Shown: piece after piece, positions 44,901 through 51,587 of the stretch | Position numbering within the stretch: the stretch's first letter is position 1 | Layout of the letters: every line of letters begins with the position of its first letter | NCBI RefSeq assembly: GCF_011067745.1 | Contig: NZ_JAAMPJ010000011.1 | Location: 331,875-395,874 of the forward strand | DNA length: 64,000 nucleotides | Origin: Lentzea alba | Lineage (GTDB): Bacteria > Actinomycetota > Actinomycetes > Mycobacteriales > Pseudonocardiaceae | Reading direction: 5' to 3' | Translations under genes and position numbers: made by a program | The notes under the pieces: model-generated | Seen by the model: the letters and a program-made list of their open reading frames with translations, nothing else | The model's database searches: none | Told to the model about the DNA's origin: nothing

Positions 44901-45502
44901 GCGGGAGGGCCCATCGGCAGCAGCGCCGCGATGCTGCGGTCCTCTCCGGCATCGGCGTCGGCGCACTGGTCCTCGTCCAGGCCGTCGACCAGGAGCACGA
45001 GCGTCTCGCCCGCCGCCTGGCAGGCGTGGGCCGCGGTGTCGAGAAGCCCGAGCAGGCGGGTGACGCGGGTCGCGTCGGTGACGGCGACCGGCCCGCCGAC
45101 CAGCGCCTGCAGCTGCTCCAGGACGTTGTCGACGAACGCCATGCGGTCGTTCTGGCCGGCCAGCCGCGCCGTGACGAAGAACGAGATGATCCGCACGCCG
45201 GGAGGTGGGTTGAGCGCGAACCACGAGAACAGCGCGGTCTTGCCGGACCACGCGGGCGCCCGCCACCAACGGTAGCCGCCCGCGAAGGCCGGGTCGGCGC
45301 AGAACGAGGCCAGCTCGGCGAGCTCCTCGTCACGCCCCACCAGCTCACGCGGCGCGATGCGGCGGACCTGGTGCAAGTACCCGCTGCGCACCGGGCTCCC
45401 CGGCGACAGGTACACGTCGCCGATGTGGACGCCGGTGTTGGCATACCCTCCGGGTCCCGCGACCGCGTCGCCCGTGTCCGAGGCCTCGATGCGCCGAGCC
45501 AT
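41918..45502 (-). CDS. STAND/NLR-like NTPase with helical repeats
   Basis: The 1194-residue protein has three parts. Residues 1-30 hold a short Gly/Ala motif (SDTGDAVAGPGGYANTGV). Residues 50-310 form a STAND NTPase: LVGRDEELAEL, a P-loop APAWSGKT at 82-89 whose first Gly is Ala, and Walker B LVLLVDGLDED. From about 420 to the end are many helical TPR-like repeats (GEMDRAA, GDLDEAESAA, GDIDSAH). This is the plan of bacterial NLR-like sensors: repeats sense, the NTPase oligomerises, and the N-terminus recruits an effector. The preceding gene, three bases upstream, encodes a membrane protein whose tail carries the same motif twice. No effector domain is fused, so that partner is the likely effector. 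Confidence 0.75.
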   Translation of the reverse strand: MARRIEASDTGDAVAGPGGYANTGVHIGDVYLSPGSPVRSGYLHQVRRIAPRELVGRDEELAELASFCADPAFAGGYRWWRAPAWSGKTALFSWFALNPPPGVRIISFFVTARLAGQNDRMAFVDNVLEQLQALVGGPVAVTDATRVTRLLGLLDTAAHACQAAGETLVLLVDGLDEDQCADADAGEDRSIAALLPMGPPAGMRVVVSGRPNPPVPGDVPEHHPLRASAVVRPLSASAAAQVARGDMERELERLLHGTSVEQDLLGLLVAAGGGLTGDDLAELTGRTHKQVSDQLRTVAGRSFTRRDSRFRPGEFPDVYLLGHEELHVNVLAALGGERLAGYRDRVHEWADGYRDRRWPTGTPEYLLRGYHPMLLATGELARAVALSVDRDRHDRMLDMSGGDVHAAEEITALLDVLGDQLPPDLATMARLTVRRDHLLSRWIGLPLELPAVWVALGFPGRALSLARSIGVPGMWNDAVLKVADALFTGGHREYAHEAVDHLVADAHAEAVSYDRDGYLMSVVKVLAKAGEMDRAAEVGHMVERPGGMREALLDAAGELAGSAARSLVRHVESLPFDECRSPAEHGGELAKIAAVLTVTGGRRRARRLAARARSLVLSESTDWWRANGALAVVRCLNGLGAHHRARSFARKAVLPMAAHPGDYSPWTFETGVRVLADAGLLLRAEWFITHVDSGFSRSTCAAYVALAHARRRDYDAAADVIARWGRRSKLLDMWFEVGMTAARNGDLDQARAIARYQDEVGLGFGEIDGSIMSVAAVEILCSTGDLDEAESAARSIAPVRSQAEALTAVAEALVAAGEMDRAAQLLRQAETAVLGQQMLEEQSGPYLALAETLRAIGDIDSAHTIADFLPAPRDRAQLLHAEVVTGVAEADAPDRLFELAAKTEFGGSKAQVLAWAAEAMASAGRLEQAHWLLNEAETLVGENWLNRSACPALAIAMLRLHQPERALKFVLKHEMSAWRPLYEAMLVTGEHALAAELVQAADAQPADEPVKRLHQRASLVEPFVATGDTRRANEIVQEVLAYLDATPDPQPDSVYLASLTAGVLALLDLSEARHLVDRVRARIRHDATRFDYLVQNDLARPVVTAMMKAGDLDGALELAAMLSTNTSFRTDALLQIAATLLRDGNVARAHPVVAEALRLGEGPTWNRLVAEVGELLPDVVKAVGAEVVRCLRRE

Positions 45503-45505
45503 GCG

Positions 45506-45862
45506 TCAGTCGAGGCGGACGCCGCTGTTTGCGTCACCGTCGTCGGCGACCGCATCACCGGTGTCCTCGACGCGCACGGGACCGGACGTCTTGCCACGCA
45601 CACCGCTGTTGGCGGAGCCACCACCACGGGCCTCCGCCCGGCCAGTGCGCCGCACGGTGACCTGACCCGATCCCGAGGTCCGCAACGCGGCCCAGACCGC
45701 CACACCGACAGCCGCGACCGCACCCAGTGCCGACGCGAAGGCCGCGACCTTGTTCGCGTCGTCCCACCGGGCGATCGCGAACCAGCCGGCCAGGCCCGCG
45801 ACCACCAGACATGTCAGGAGCAGCACCGCACGTCCCGTGTTCACTCGATCACGATCCCACAC
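45506..45862 (-). CDS. Two-helix membrane protein with repeated motif tail
   Basis: The 118-residue protein has two transmembrane helices (about 12-31 and 38-60). Its soluble tail contains two copies of one motif: RRTGRAEARGGGSANSGV and EDTGDAVADDGDANSGV. The second copy shares DTGDAVA with the N-terminus of the STAND protein encoded three bases downstream. The frame begins at GTG 45862; GTG 45844 is an alternative, as no clear ribosome site is seen. I do not know a family for it. Motif sharing and operon order suggest it is the membrane-acting effector or anchor of the STAND protein. Confidence 0.65.
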   Translation of the reverse strand: MWDRDRVNTGRAVLLLTCLVVAGLAGWFAIARWDDANKVAAFASALGAVAAVGVAVWAALRTSGSGQVTVRRTGRAEARGGGSANSGVRGKTSGPVRVEDTGDAVADDGDANSGVRLD

Positions 45863-45934
45863 GCGACCGGGACGGTTCGCCCGATCGCCGAGTTCACGCT
45901 CGTGCCGGCACGCAGGACACGGCTGAGTCTCTGG

Positions 45935-46252
45935 TTACAGCAGCTTCGCCAGGGCGTCGGCTGAGGGACCGCTGGCTTCCGGCTGGTAGACGATGATCAC
46001 CTGGTCCTCGGCTCCGGCGATGGTGAGGGTCTGGCGGCGAAGGGTGAGCCGGCCCGCGTCGGGGTGGTCGAACCGCTTGATCTCGTCGCGGGTCGGGCGT
46101 ACGTCGTGCCGGTCCCACAGCGCGCGGAACTCGTCGTGGGACTGCAGTTCCGCCACGAGCACCTCGCCCCTGGCCTCGCTGGGCTGGTGGGGCTCGGCCG
46201 GCGGGGCGGCGAGGGTGCGCAGGTGGGTCGCGGCGTCCGAGTCGGGGCGCAA
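45935..46252 (-). pseudogene. C-terminal fragment of an MmyB-like XRE regulator
   Basis: The 105-residue frame matches the C-terminal half of the ligand-binding domain of actinobacterial XRE/MmyB regulators (FRALWDRHDVR, IKRFDHPDAGRLTL, LTIAGAEDQVIIVYQPEASG). The helix-turn-helix and the first half of the ligand domain are missing. The only start is a TTG without a ribosome site, and homology stops abruptly near 46252, so the 5' part has been deleted. Confidence 0.6.
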
Positions 46253-46260
46253 CCGAGTTG

Positions 46261-46500
46261 ATGCCCGTCGACGTAACAGTTCCGGATCAGTCGGCGCTTT
46301 CGTCGTTGTGGCAACGGTTGTTGCAGCACGACCATCCTGATGAGACGGTCACGGTGGTTGGGGTGTCGCTGTACGAGTGTGTTGACGGGCTGGAGAAGTT
46401 GATCGTTCAGCCTGACCTCGAGGTCGTGCATCGGACGGTGTTGGTCACCCGGCGGAGCTCAGTCGGCGGTCTGGGCCTTGATCGTGTCCGTCGGTGGTGA
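46261..46500 (+). pseudogene. Unidentified coding-like fragment
   Basis: This frame reads MPVDVTVPDQSALSSLWQRL and continues with a normal-looking amphipathic and strand pattern to about 46450. It then runs antisense through the end of the DUF3291 gene. It begins exactly where the XRE fragment ends, so a deletion or insertion joined the two. No ribosome site is evident and I do not recognise the family. Confidence 0.3.
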
Positions 46501-46966
46501 CGACGCCGAGGCCCGCGTCCTCGGGCGTGTACATGTCCCTGAACCCGAAGGCGCTGGGCGACGGGCCGTGCGCGCGCAAATGTTGCAGCCGCTCGACCGC
46601 CTCCTCGACGGTGGGTACGTGGCCGGCGGGGATCCACCACATCACCTGGAACGCCGTCTTCGGCAGCTCGAACCACTCGGCGCGGCGCCGGAGGACGTCC
46701 AGGTGGCCGCTGCGGTAGACGTAGTCCCACAGGCTGTCGCGACTCTCCCAGACCGACATGTTCACGATGACGTCCGCGCCGAGGGGGGTCTGGATCGCGG
46801 TGGCGTCGTTGCTCCCGTCGCCGACCAGCCGCCACACGAACCCAGGCGCCCGGTCGGCGACATCGTTCAAGGTGTCCAGCATCGACGTGAAGCCGTGCGT
46901 GCGCGGGTCGTCCAGCGGATGTATCAGGGTGCCCACGTTGAGCTGGGCGAGGTGGTGTCCGGCCAT
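46445..46966 (-). CDS. DUF3291 domain protein
   Basis: The 173-residue protein matches the DUF3291 pattern: HLAQLNVGTLIHPLDDPRT at the start, PGFVWRL, then VNMSVWESRDSLWDYVYRSGH and MWWIPAGHVPTVEEAVERL. This is a dimeric alpha/beta-barrel fold of the antibiotic-biosynthesis-monooxygenase type. ATG 46966 has GAGGTG six bases upstream, so I prefer it to the earlier GTG. It follows the Cys-containing regulator by 33 bp and is the probable target of that regulator. The biochemical role of the family is unknown to me. Confidence 0.8.
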   Translation of the reverse strand: MAGHHLAQLNVGTLIHPLDDPRTHGFTSMLDTLNDVADRAPGFVWRLVGDGSNDATAIQTPLGADVIVNMSVWESRDSLWDYVYRSGHLDVLRRRAEWFELPKTAFQVMWWIPAGHVPTVEEAVERLQHLRAHGPSPSAFGFRDMYTPEDAGLGVVTTDGHDQGPDRRLSSAG

Positions 46967-46999
46967 GCAGCCCACCTCACCATCCTCAATCCCTCTATG

Positions 47000-47653
47000 T
47001 CAATCACCATTATTTTTAGAATTCTCGACGGTGACGCAGCACATCCCGGGCTGCGGATCCATGCGGGCCCGCAGCCCTTCGGTGTCCTCGAGGAGGCCTT
47101 CCAGCAGCGCCAGGTTCATGCCGCAGATCAGCGCGGGATGCCGCTCCGAAAGGACGTGGAACGGGCAGTTGACCAGGCGAAGGAGGGCACCGTCCGTGCG
47201 CGGCTCGTAGCCACGCACGGCCAGAACGGCCCGCACCGCGTCGAGGTCCTCGATCGGTCCGGCGGCGACCCGCGCGGCCCGGCCTTCCCGCGCGGCAGCG
47301 GCCCGCAGCTCGACATCCAGCCGGGCGCCGTCCGCCACCTCGGCCAGCAGGTCGGCGGCGGTGCGGTAGTCCCGGGCGGGGACCGAGACGTGGTGTTCGG
47401 CGCCGGACCGGCGGTAGAGCTTGGCCGGCCGCCCGGCGCCTGGGCCCGAACGCCCGGTGAGTCGCCGGCTCTCGGTGGCTAGCAGCCCGGCGTCGACGAG
47501 CTTGTCGAGGTGGAACGCGGCGAGCGTGCGGCTGATCCCGGCGCCCTCGGCCGCCTCGTTCCGGCTCACCTCGTGGTCCTGGGCGACCACGTACTCGTAC
47601 AGCTGCCGCCGGACGGGGTCCTGCAGCACGACGATCGCCTCGATGTCCTCCAT
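47000..47653 (-). CDS. Winged-helix regulator with C-terminal cysteines
   Basis: The 217-residue protein has an N-terminal winged helix (LQDPVRRQLYEYVVAQDHEVSRNEAAEGAGISRTLAAFHLDKLVDAGLL) with the ArsR/MarR-like GRPAKLY wing. Its C-terminal domain contains NCPFHVL, HPALICGMN and PGMCCV. The cysteine spacing (C-x13-C-x27-CC) recalls SufR-like iron-sulfur or redox regulators, though the exact SufR spacing is not met. A long inverted repeat (47660-47691) overlaps its promoter, so it is probably autoregulated together with the DUF3291 gene. Confidence 0.75.
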   Translation of the reverse strand: MEDIEAIVVLQDPVRRQLYEYVVAQDHEVSRNEAAEGAGISRTLAAFHLDKLVDAGLLATESRRLTGRSGPGAGRPAKLYRRSGAEHHVSVPARDYRTAADLLAEVADGARLDVELRAAAAREGRAARVAAGPIEDLDAVRAVLAVRGYEPRTDGALLRLVNCPFHVLSERHPALICGMNLALLEGLLEDTEGLRARMDPQPGMCCVTVENSKNNGD

Positions 47654-47659
47654 CCCACC

Positions 47660-47691
47660 ATTCTAAGAACAACACAGGTTTTCGTTAGAAT
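47660..47691. promoter_or_regulatory. Inverted repeat upstream of the Cys-containing regulator
   Basis: ATTCTAA (47660-47666) and TTAGAAT (47685-47691) are perfect arms, flanked further by CCAC and GTGG. The left arm is seven bases before the regulator's start codon, a position suited to autorepression. Confidence 0.6.
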
Positions 47692-47825
47692 CCGTGGTGA
47701 CGCGCCACGCGGAGCTGCTCCCAGTCTGCTCCCACTTCGTGCTCCCAAGGCTCATCAGTTCTGTCGCGTCTGAGGTCGGCGGGGACGCTCGGTGGCATCA
47801 AGTTGCGTTGCCGGATGCGCACACG

Positions 47826-48680
47826 GTGGTGCTACGACTGCTGTGCCTCATCTTCGTCCGACTTGCTGACTGGCCGGTTCTGCTCGGCCGTTCCTCGGTG
47901 GCCAAGGACGTGGAGTTGCTGGGGCTGCGGCACAGGTCGCTGTGTTGCGCCGTGCTCATCCCCGACGAATCTGCGGCAGCCTGATGTGCAGGTCAGACCG
48001 TTGGGCGGCGTTGTGGTACCCCACACCCTCGCCGATCCGGAATACCGACACGTCGTGGCGGCGGTTCCTGCGTGCTCAAGCGGCGAGCATGCTGGCATGC
48101 GACTTCTTCCATGTGGATTGCGTGGTCACCCTGAAACGGGTGTACGTGTTCTTCGTGATGGAGGTCGGCACCCGCTACGTCCACATCCTCGGCACCACCA
48201 CCAATCCTGACGGGCACTGGACCACCCAGCAGGCTCGCAACCTCCTGATGAGCCTCGGCGCCAGGGCCAGTGACTTTCGATTCCTAGTTCGTGACAGGGC
48301 CGGTCAGTTCACCGCGTCGTTCGATTCCGTTCTCGCGGACGTCGGCACCGACGTCGTGAAGATCCCGCCGCACTGTCCGCGGGCGAACAGCTACGCCGAA
48401 CGTTTTGTCGGCACCGTCAGACGCGAGCTCACCGACCGACTGCTCATCATCAACGAGCATCACCTCAAGTCAGTGCTGAACCGCTACGTGTCCCACTACA
48501 ACCACCGGCGGCCACATCAAGCGCGACACCACACTCCACCGCGACCCGATCGCCCGATCGCGGTGCCCGGCCGTAGGTCCGTACGTCGCCGACAAGTACT
48601 CGGCGGCTTGATCAACGAGTATGAACCTGCGGCCGCCTGATAGACCAGGTCAGACCCACCGGACCGTGTTTTGGCACCCC
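47826..48680 (+). pseudogene. Degenerate rve-type IS transposase
   Basis: The N-terminal piece (LRLLCLIFVRLADWPVLLGR, 47826-47940) and the C-terminal DDE domain (LACDFFHVDCVVTL, LVRDRAGQFTASF, ANSYAERFVGTVR, ending LGGLINEYEPAAA at 48640) belong to one actinobacterial rve transposase family. The whole middle, including the helix-turn-helix, is missing. At the deletion point (47971-48022) sits a short copy of the element's own 3' end (CAGGTCAGACC...TGGTACCCCAC), so a second copy once inserted or recombined here. The DDE domain is open in frame but the protein cannot be complete. Confidence 0.7.
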
Positions 48681-48827
48681 GCACCCGGCGTCATCGCGCA
48701 CTACAACACCTCGAGTCCGCTCGGCAGGATGGCCGAACCGCGCGAGGTGGCGGCCTGGCTGCTCAGCGACAGGGCATCGATGGTGCGCGGGGCGCTCGTG
48801 CTCGTGGACAGGGGAGCGGGCGCGTAG
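48681..48827 (+). pseudogene. C-terminal fragment of an SDR oxidoreductase
   Basis: Directly after the IS end the frame reads SPLGRMAEPREVAAWLLSDRASMVRGALVLVDRGAGA and stops. This is the end of a short-chain dehydrogenase/reductase (cofactor-side helix and final VDGG-like strand). The Rossmann fold and catalytic Tyr/Lys are absent and not found elsewhere in the window. Confidence 0.7.
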
Positions 48828-48838
48828 CGTTGTGCGCC

Positions 48839-49240
48839 GTGAACGATCGTGCGGACGTGCCGGACCGGGTCTTGGACGAGGTACGGGCCATTTGCGCCGC
48901 GCTGCCGGAGGCCACCGAGCAAGCGGCGTGGGTGGGCATGCGGTGGAGCATCCGCAACCGCAGCTTCGTGCACGTCTTCACGGCGCATCCCGGTGAGACC
49001 GGGGCGTACAGCCGGGCCGCCGAACTCACCGAACCAACAGTGATCATGACGTTCCGCGCCCAGCCCGAGGAGTTCGACGCCCTGGCCGGAGCCGGGGAGC
49101 CGTTCTTCCGGGCGGCGTGGGGCAAGGACGTGGTCGGGCTGAAGGTGCGGCCGGACGTGGACTGGGACGAGGTGCGGGAGTTGCTGACTGAGAGCTACCG
49201 CGTGCTGGCGCCGGCGAAGCTCGTGAAGCTGCTCGGTTGA
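48839..49240 (+). CDS. MmcQ/YjbR-like family protein
   Basis: The 133-residue protein starts at GTG 48839 and shows RVLDEVRAICAALPEATEQAAWVG at the N-terminus, a central FRAQPEEFDAL strand/helix, and the C-terminal VDWDEVRELLTESYRVLAPAKLVKLL. This is the pattern of the MmcQ/YjbR family (a small CyaY-like fold sometimes said to bind DNA). No catalytic residue is known. It is intact but enclosed by IS relics on both sides. Confidence 0.7.
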   Translation: MNDRADVPDRVLDEVRAICAALPEATEQAAWVGMRWSIRNRSFVHVFTAHPGETGAYSRAAELTEPTVIMTFRAQPEEFDALAGAGEPFFRAAWGKDVVGLKVRPDVDWDEVRELLTESYRVLAPAKLVKLLG

Positions 49241-49244
49241 GCGG

Positions 49245-49448
49245 TCAGGGCTCGCGGGTGCTGGGGACGGCGGTCCACGTCCGCTCGTGGCGATTGGCGG
49301 TGATTTCGGCGAATGCCTGGTTCGCGGCGGCGGCGGACGGTTGCTTGCGCGGGTGGTTCCTGGTCAGCAGGGCGGACATCGCGGAGGCGAGCGACTTGAA
49401 CGCCACGTATTCCTTGGATCTGTCGGACGTCCAGAGAATGGTCAGGCT
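49245..49448 (-). pseudogene. 3' fragment of a deleted gene
   Basis: On the minus strand an open frame ends at TGA 49245 and reads SKEYVAFKSLASAMSALLTR followed by KQPSAAAANQAFAEITANR, with nearly all third positions G/C. It begins exactly at the IS relic (49449), with no start codon context, so the 5' part was lost when that element inserted or recombined. I do not recognise the protein. Confidence 0.45.
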
Positions 49449-49555
49449 GTAGGTCCGTTCGTCGTCGGCGAGTACTCGGCGGCTTGATCAACGAATACGA
49501 AACCGCGGCGGCCTAAGGCGCAGGTCAGACCGCTAAGCCTAGTTTTTGGCACCCC
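49449..49555 (+). repeat. IS 3'-end relic (direct repeat of 48573-48680)
   Basis: This 107-base stretch repeats the last codons and 3' flank of the degenerate transposase, including GGCGGCTTGATCAACGA and TTTTTGGCACCCC. No other part of the IS remains here. It truncates genes on both sides: the minus-strand fragment to its left and the integrase fragment to its right. Confidence 0.75.
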
Positions 49556-49756
49556 ACAGGCGTTCCCAAAATCACGGTTCACGACGGCCGGCGGAGTTGT
49601 GCCTCGTTGCTCGCGGAACTGAATGTGCACCCTCGGGTGATCATGCGCATCCTGCGGCACGCGAATATGAAGGTCACGATGGAGATCTACACCGAGGTCT
49701 CGGACGAGGAGACGCTGAAGGCTCTCCGGCAGCTCAGCGAAAGCCTCGACATTTGA
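49556..49756 (+). pseudogene. C-terminal fragment of a tyrosine integrase
   Basis: The frame reads VPKITVHDGRRSCASLLAEL, LRHANMKVTMEIYTEVSDEE and ends at a TGA at 49756. It keeps the H-x2-R and the catalytic Tyr boxes of a tyrosine recombinase but nothing before them. Its 5' side is the IS relic. It ends 76 bases before an att-like tRNA-Val repeat, the usual position of an integrase beside its attachment site, so an older element once occupied this site. Confidence 0.7.
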
Positions 49757-49790
49757 GGTGCTGCTGTACTCCGCTGCTTGCAGCAACGCC

Positions 49791-49824
49791 AGAGGCCCGG
49801 AACCGTGAATGGCTCCGGGCCTCT
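49791..49824. terminator. Hairpin beside the left att repeat
   Basis: AGAGGCCCGGA (49791-49801) and TCCGGGCCTCT (49814-49824) form an 11-bp perfect stem after the integrase fragment and before the left repeat. A comparable hairpin lies just before the right repeat. The remaining bases of 49757-50081 hold only the att repeat and no gene. Confidence 0.65.
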
Positions 49825-49831
49825 GACCTGC

Positions 49832-49877
49832 AATGGGCGATACTGGGATCGAACCAGTGACCTCTTCGGTGTGAACG
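49832..49877. repeat. att-like repeat, left (tRNA-Val 3' half)
   Basis: These 46 bases are identical to 54395-54440, the 3' part of the intact tRNA-Val(CAC) gene. Here only the 3' half of the tRNA is present, as left behind by site-specific integration into a tRNA gene. Confidence 0.85.
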
Positions 49878-50081
49878 GCACCGGCTACGTCCGTGGTGGA
49901 CGACCGAGTCTCAGTTGTCGCTCTCTGAACTGCGGGTTTGTACCGAGAAGTCTCGGCGCGTCTCGATGGTTCGTCGTAGTGGAGCGCCGTCCCGGCTACA
50001 GATCCGGGTACAAGCCGTCGGCAGCCAGCAGACCGGGTTCCCTGCTGATTGGTCCACCCTGTGCCGCCGCCATAGGATTCC

Positions 50082-51587
50082 CTACTTGAGAGGTTCGGAC
50101 TCGTGCTCGGTGAGTTCCTCCCAAGTGTCCGAAAGGATCTTGTTTTCGACCTGGCTGATGTGTGCTGGTGTGTTGGATGCTGCTGCAGCCACGACGACTT
50201 CTCCCGTGGTCTTCAGCTTCGCTACCTTCTTCGTGCCGTTCTTCTCCTGAAGGAAGCCCGTAATCCGGATCCAATGCTTGCGGTCGCGCCGCCAATCGAT
50301 CTCAGCCAAGCGGTGCTTGAACTCCTTGAGCGTAACCTTTGGTTTGGGCTCTTCAAGGCTGGACACAGCTTCGGTGAACCTCTTCTCGAGGTCCTCGACG
50401 GTATCGTGATCCGTCGTCTGCTCCTGGCCCATGACCTCCATAATTGGCCCGAGCTTGTCGCGGCGTACCTGGTTGTAGGCGAGTGCGAGTGCCTTGAGAG
50501 CGAACGCCCAGCCGTGGACGTACAGACGTCGGTAGGTGTCAGCCTGCTTGGTGTCACGCCATACGTCGCCAAAAAGGTCGTCCAGCATCTGGAGAAACTC
50601 ACGACAGTAGGGCAGGACGATCGGCACGTGGTGGTGCTTGAGGTGCTCGCGTTTGCGATTGCCGTGCGAGATCACGTTAAGGAGCATCTGTTCGAGTGTT
50701 GAAGCGTCAACGATGTTCTGGACCGCGGTGAGCGTTGCTCCAGTGCTGCGGCCGTCTGCCACTCGATCTTCGAAGACGGTTCCCTTGATGGCTTGGTTGC
50801 GGAGTCTGGAGAGCGCAGACGAGGTGTCGTAGGTAGCAACAAGATTCGCGTTCTTCTTGGTACCGCGGCCGTTGCGGTCAGCAAAGCTCTGCGCGGCAGC
50901 GTCAACGCTGACATTAAGCTCGATCTCGAGCGAGACGAAGAACGAATCGAGAGCGCCGCTCTTTATCGCGATTCCGCTCTGCGCAGCCTCGAAGAGGGCG
51001 GCTGTCTGTGTCTGGCCGTCGGCCTGCATGACGGGTCGTTTCGGTAGCCAGATTTCCCCGTACAAGACAGCCGGGTTTGCTTCATCGAAGGCTACGAAGA
51101 TGGGTTGAGGATCCTCTTCGAACTCTTCGACGGACTGCCAGCCGGTCACGGTTGGCAGGTAGGCGGTACGTTCGCCCTGAACCGCTTCGAGGATGTACCG
51201 ACGGAAGTCAGTGCGGTTCGTTGCCTTGGCGCCTTTGAAGTCACTTTGGGTCTTCTCATGTGCGGACTTCATGCCGATGGCCTCGTAGTCGACCGTTCGC
51301 GGTGGATCGGACGGGTTGTACTTCACGATGTCGGTGAACTGGCGCAGGCTGGGATGCAATGAGACGCATATGCGCCGACCCTTTTCTGAGCCCTTCAGGC
51401 AGAGCATGCCGCGCATAACGTGCCGTTTTTCGGTTTCATGCTGAAATCGATACCGGCGGTTCTCGAAGTTCTCGCGCTCATCGTCATTCGAGTTGACGCG
51501 AAGGATGCGCATGCCGCTGAAGCTCTGGTCCTCAGGGATCTCGTCGGTGTTGATCAACTTCTGCTGTGCAATAAAAGGGGTGCTCAC
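50082..51587 (-). CDS. DndB/DGQHR-family protein
   Basis: The 501-residue protein shows a DGQ-type motif (MQADGQTQTAALFEA, about 188-202), a family position normally DGQHR, and the companion motif FADRNGRGTKKN (235-246). The latter corresponds to the F-x-D-x-N region that follows in DndB-like proteins. DndB controls DNA phosphorothioation genes, and DGQHR proteins occur in several DNA-modification and defence contexts. GTG 51587 overlaps the upstream nuclease-like gene's stop by four bases (GTGA), with AGGAG upstream. No dndACDE genes are present, so it is not a standard Dnd system. The second half is helical with no recognised domain. Confidence 0.65.
   Translation of the reverse strand: MSTPFIAQQKLINTDEIPEDQSFSGMRILRVNSNDDERENFENRRYRFQHETEKRHVMRGMLCLKGSEKGRRICVSLHPSLRQFTDIVKYNPSDPPRTVDYEAIGMKSAHEKTQSDFKGAKATNRTDFRRYILEAVQGERTAYLPTVTGWQSVEEFEEDPQPIFVAFDEANPAVLYGEIWLPKRPVMQADGQTQTAALFEAAQSGIAIKSGALDSFFVSLEIELNVSVDAAAQSFADRNGRGTKKNANLVATYDTSSALSRLRNQAIKGTVFEDRVADGRSTGATLTAVQNIVDASTLEQMLLNVISHGNRKREHLKHHHVPIVLPYCREFLQMLDDLFGDVWRDTKQADTYRRLYVHGWAFALKALALAYNQVRRDKLGPIMEVMGQEQTTDHDTVEDLEKRFTEAVSSLEEPKPKVTLKEFKHRLAEIDWRRDRKHWIRITGFLQEKNGTKKVAKLKTTGEVVVAAAASNTPAHISQVENKILSDTWEELTEHESEPLK

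Noticed and set aside
43793..45964. A 723-codon open frame on the plus strand
   Set aside because: Antisense to the STAND gene and membrane-protein gene; composition typical of a shadow frame.
49237..49491. Plus- and minus-strand frames in the 49.24-49.49 kb gap, other than the fragment ending at 49245
   Set aside because: They overlap the better-supported truncated gene in another phase and lack start signals.
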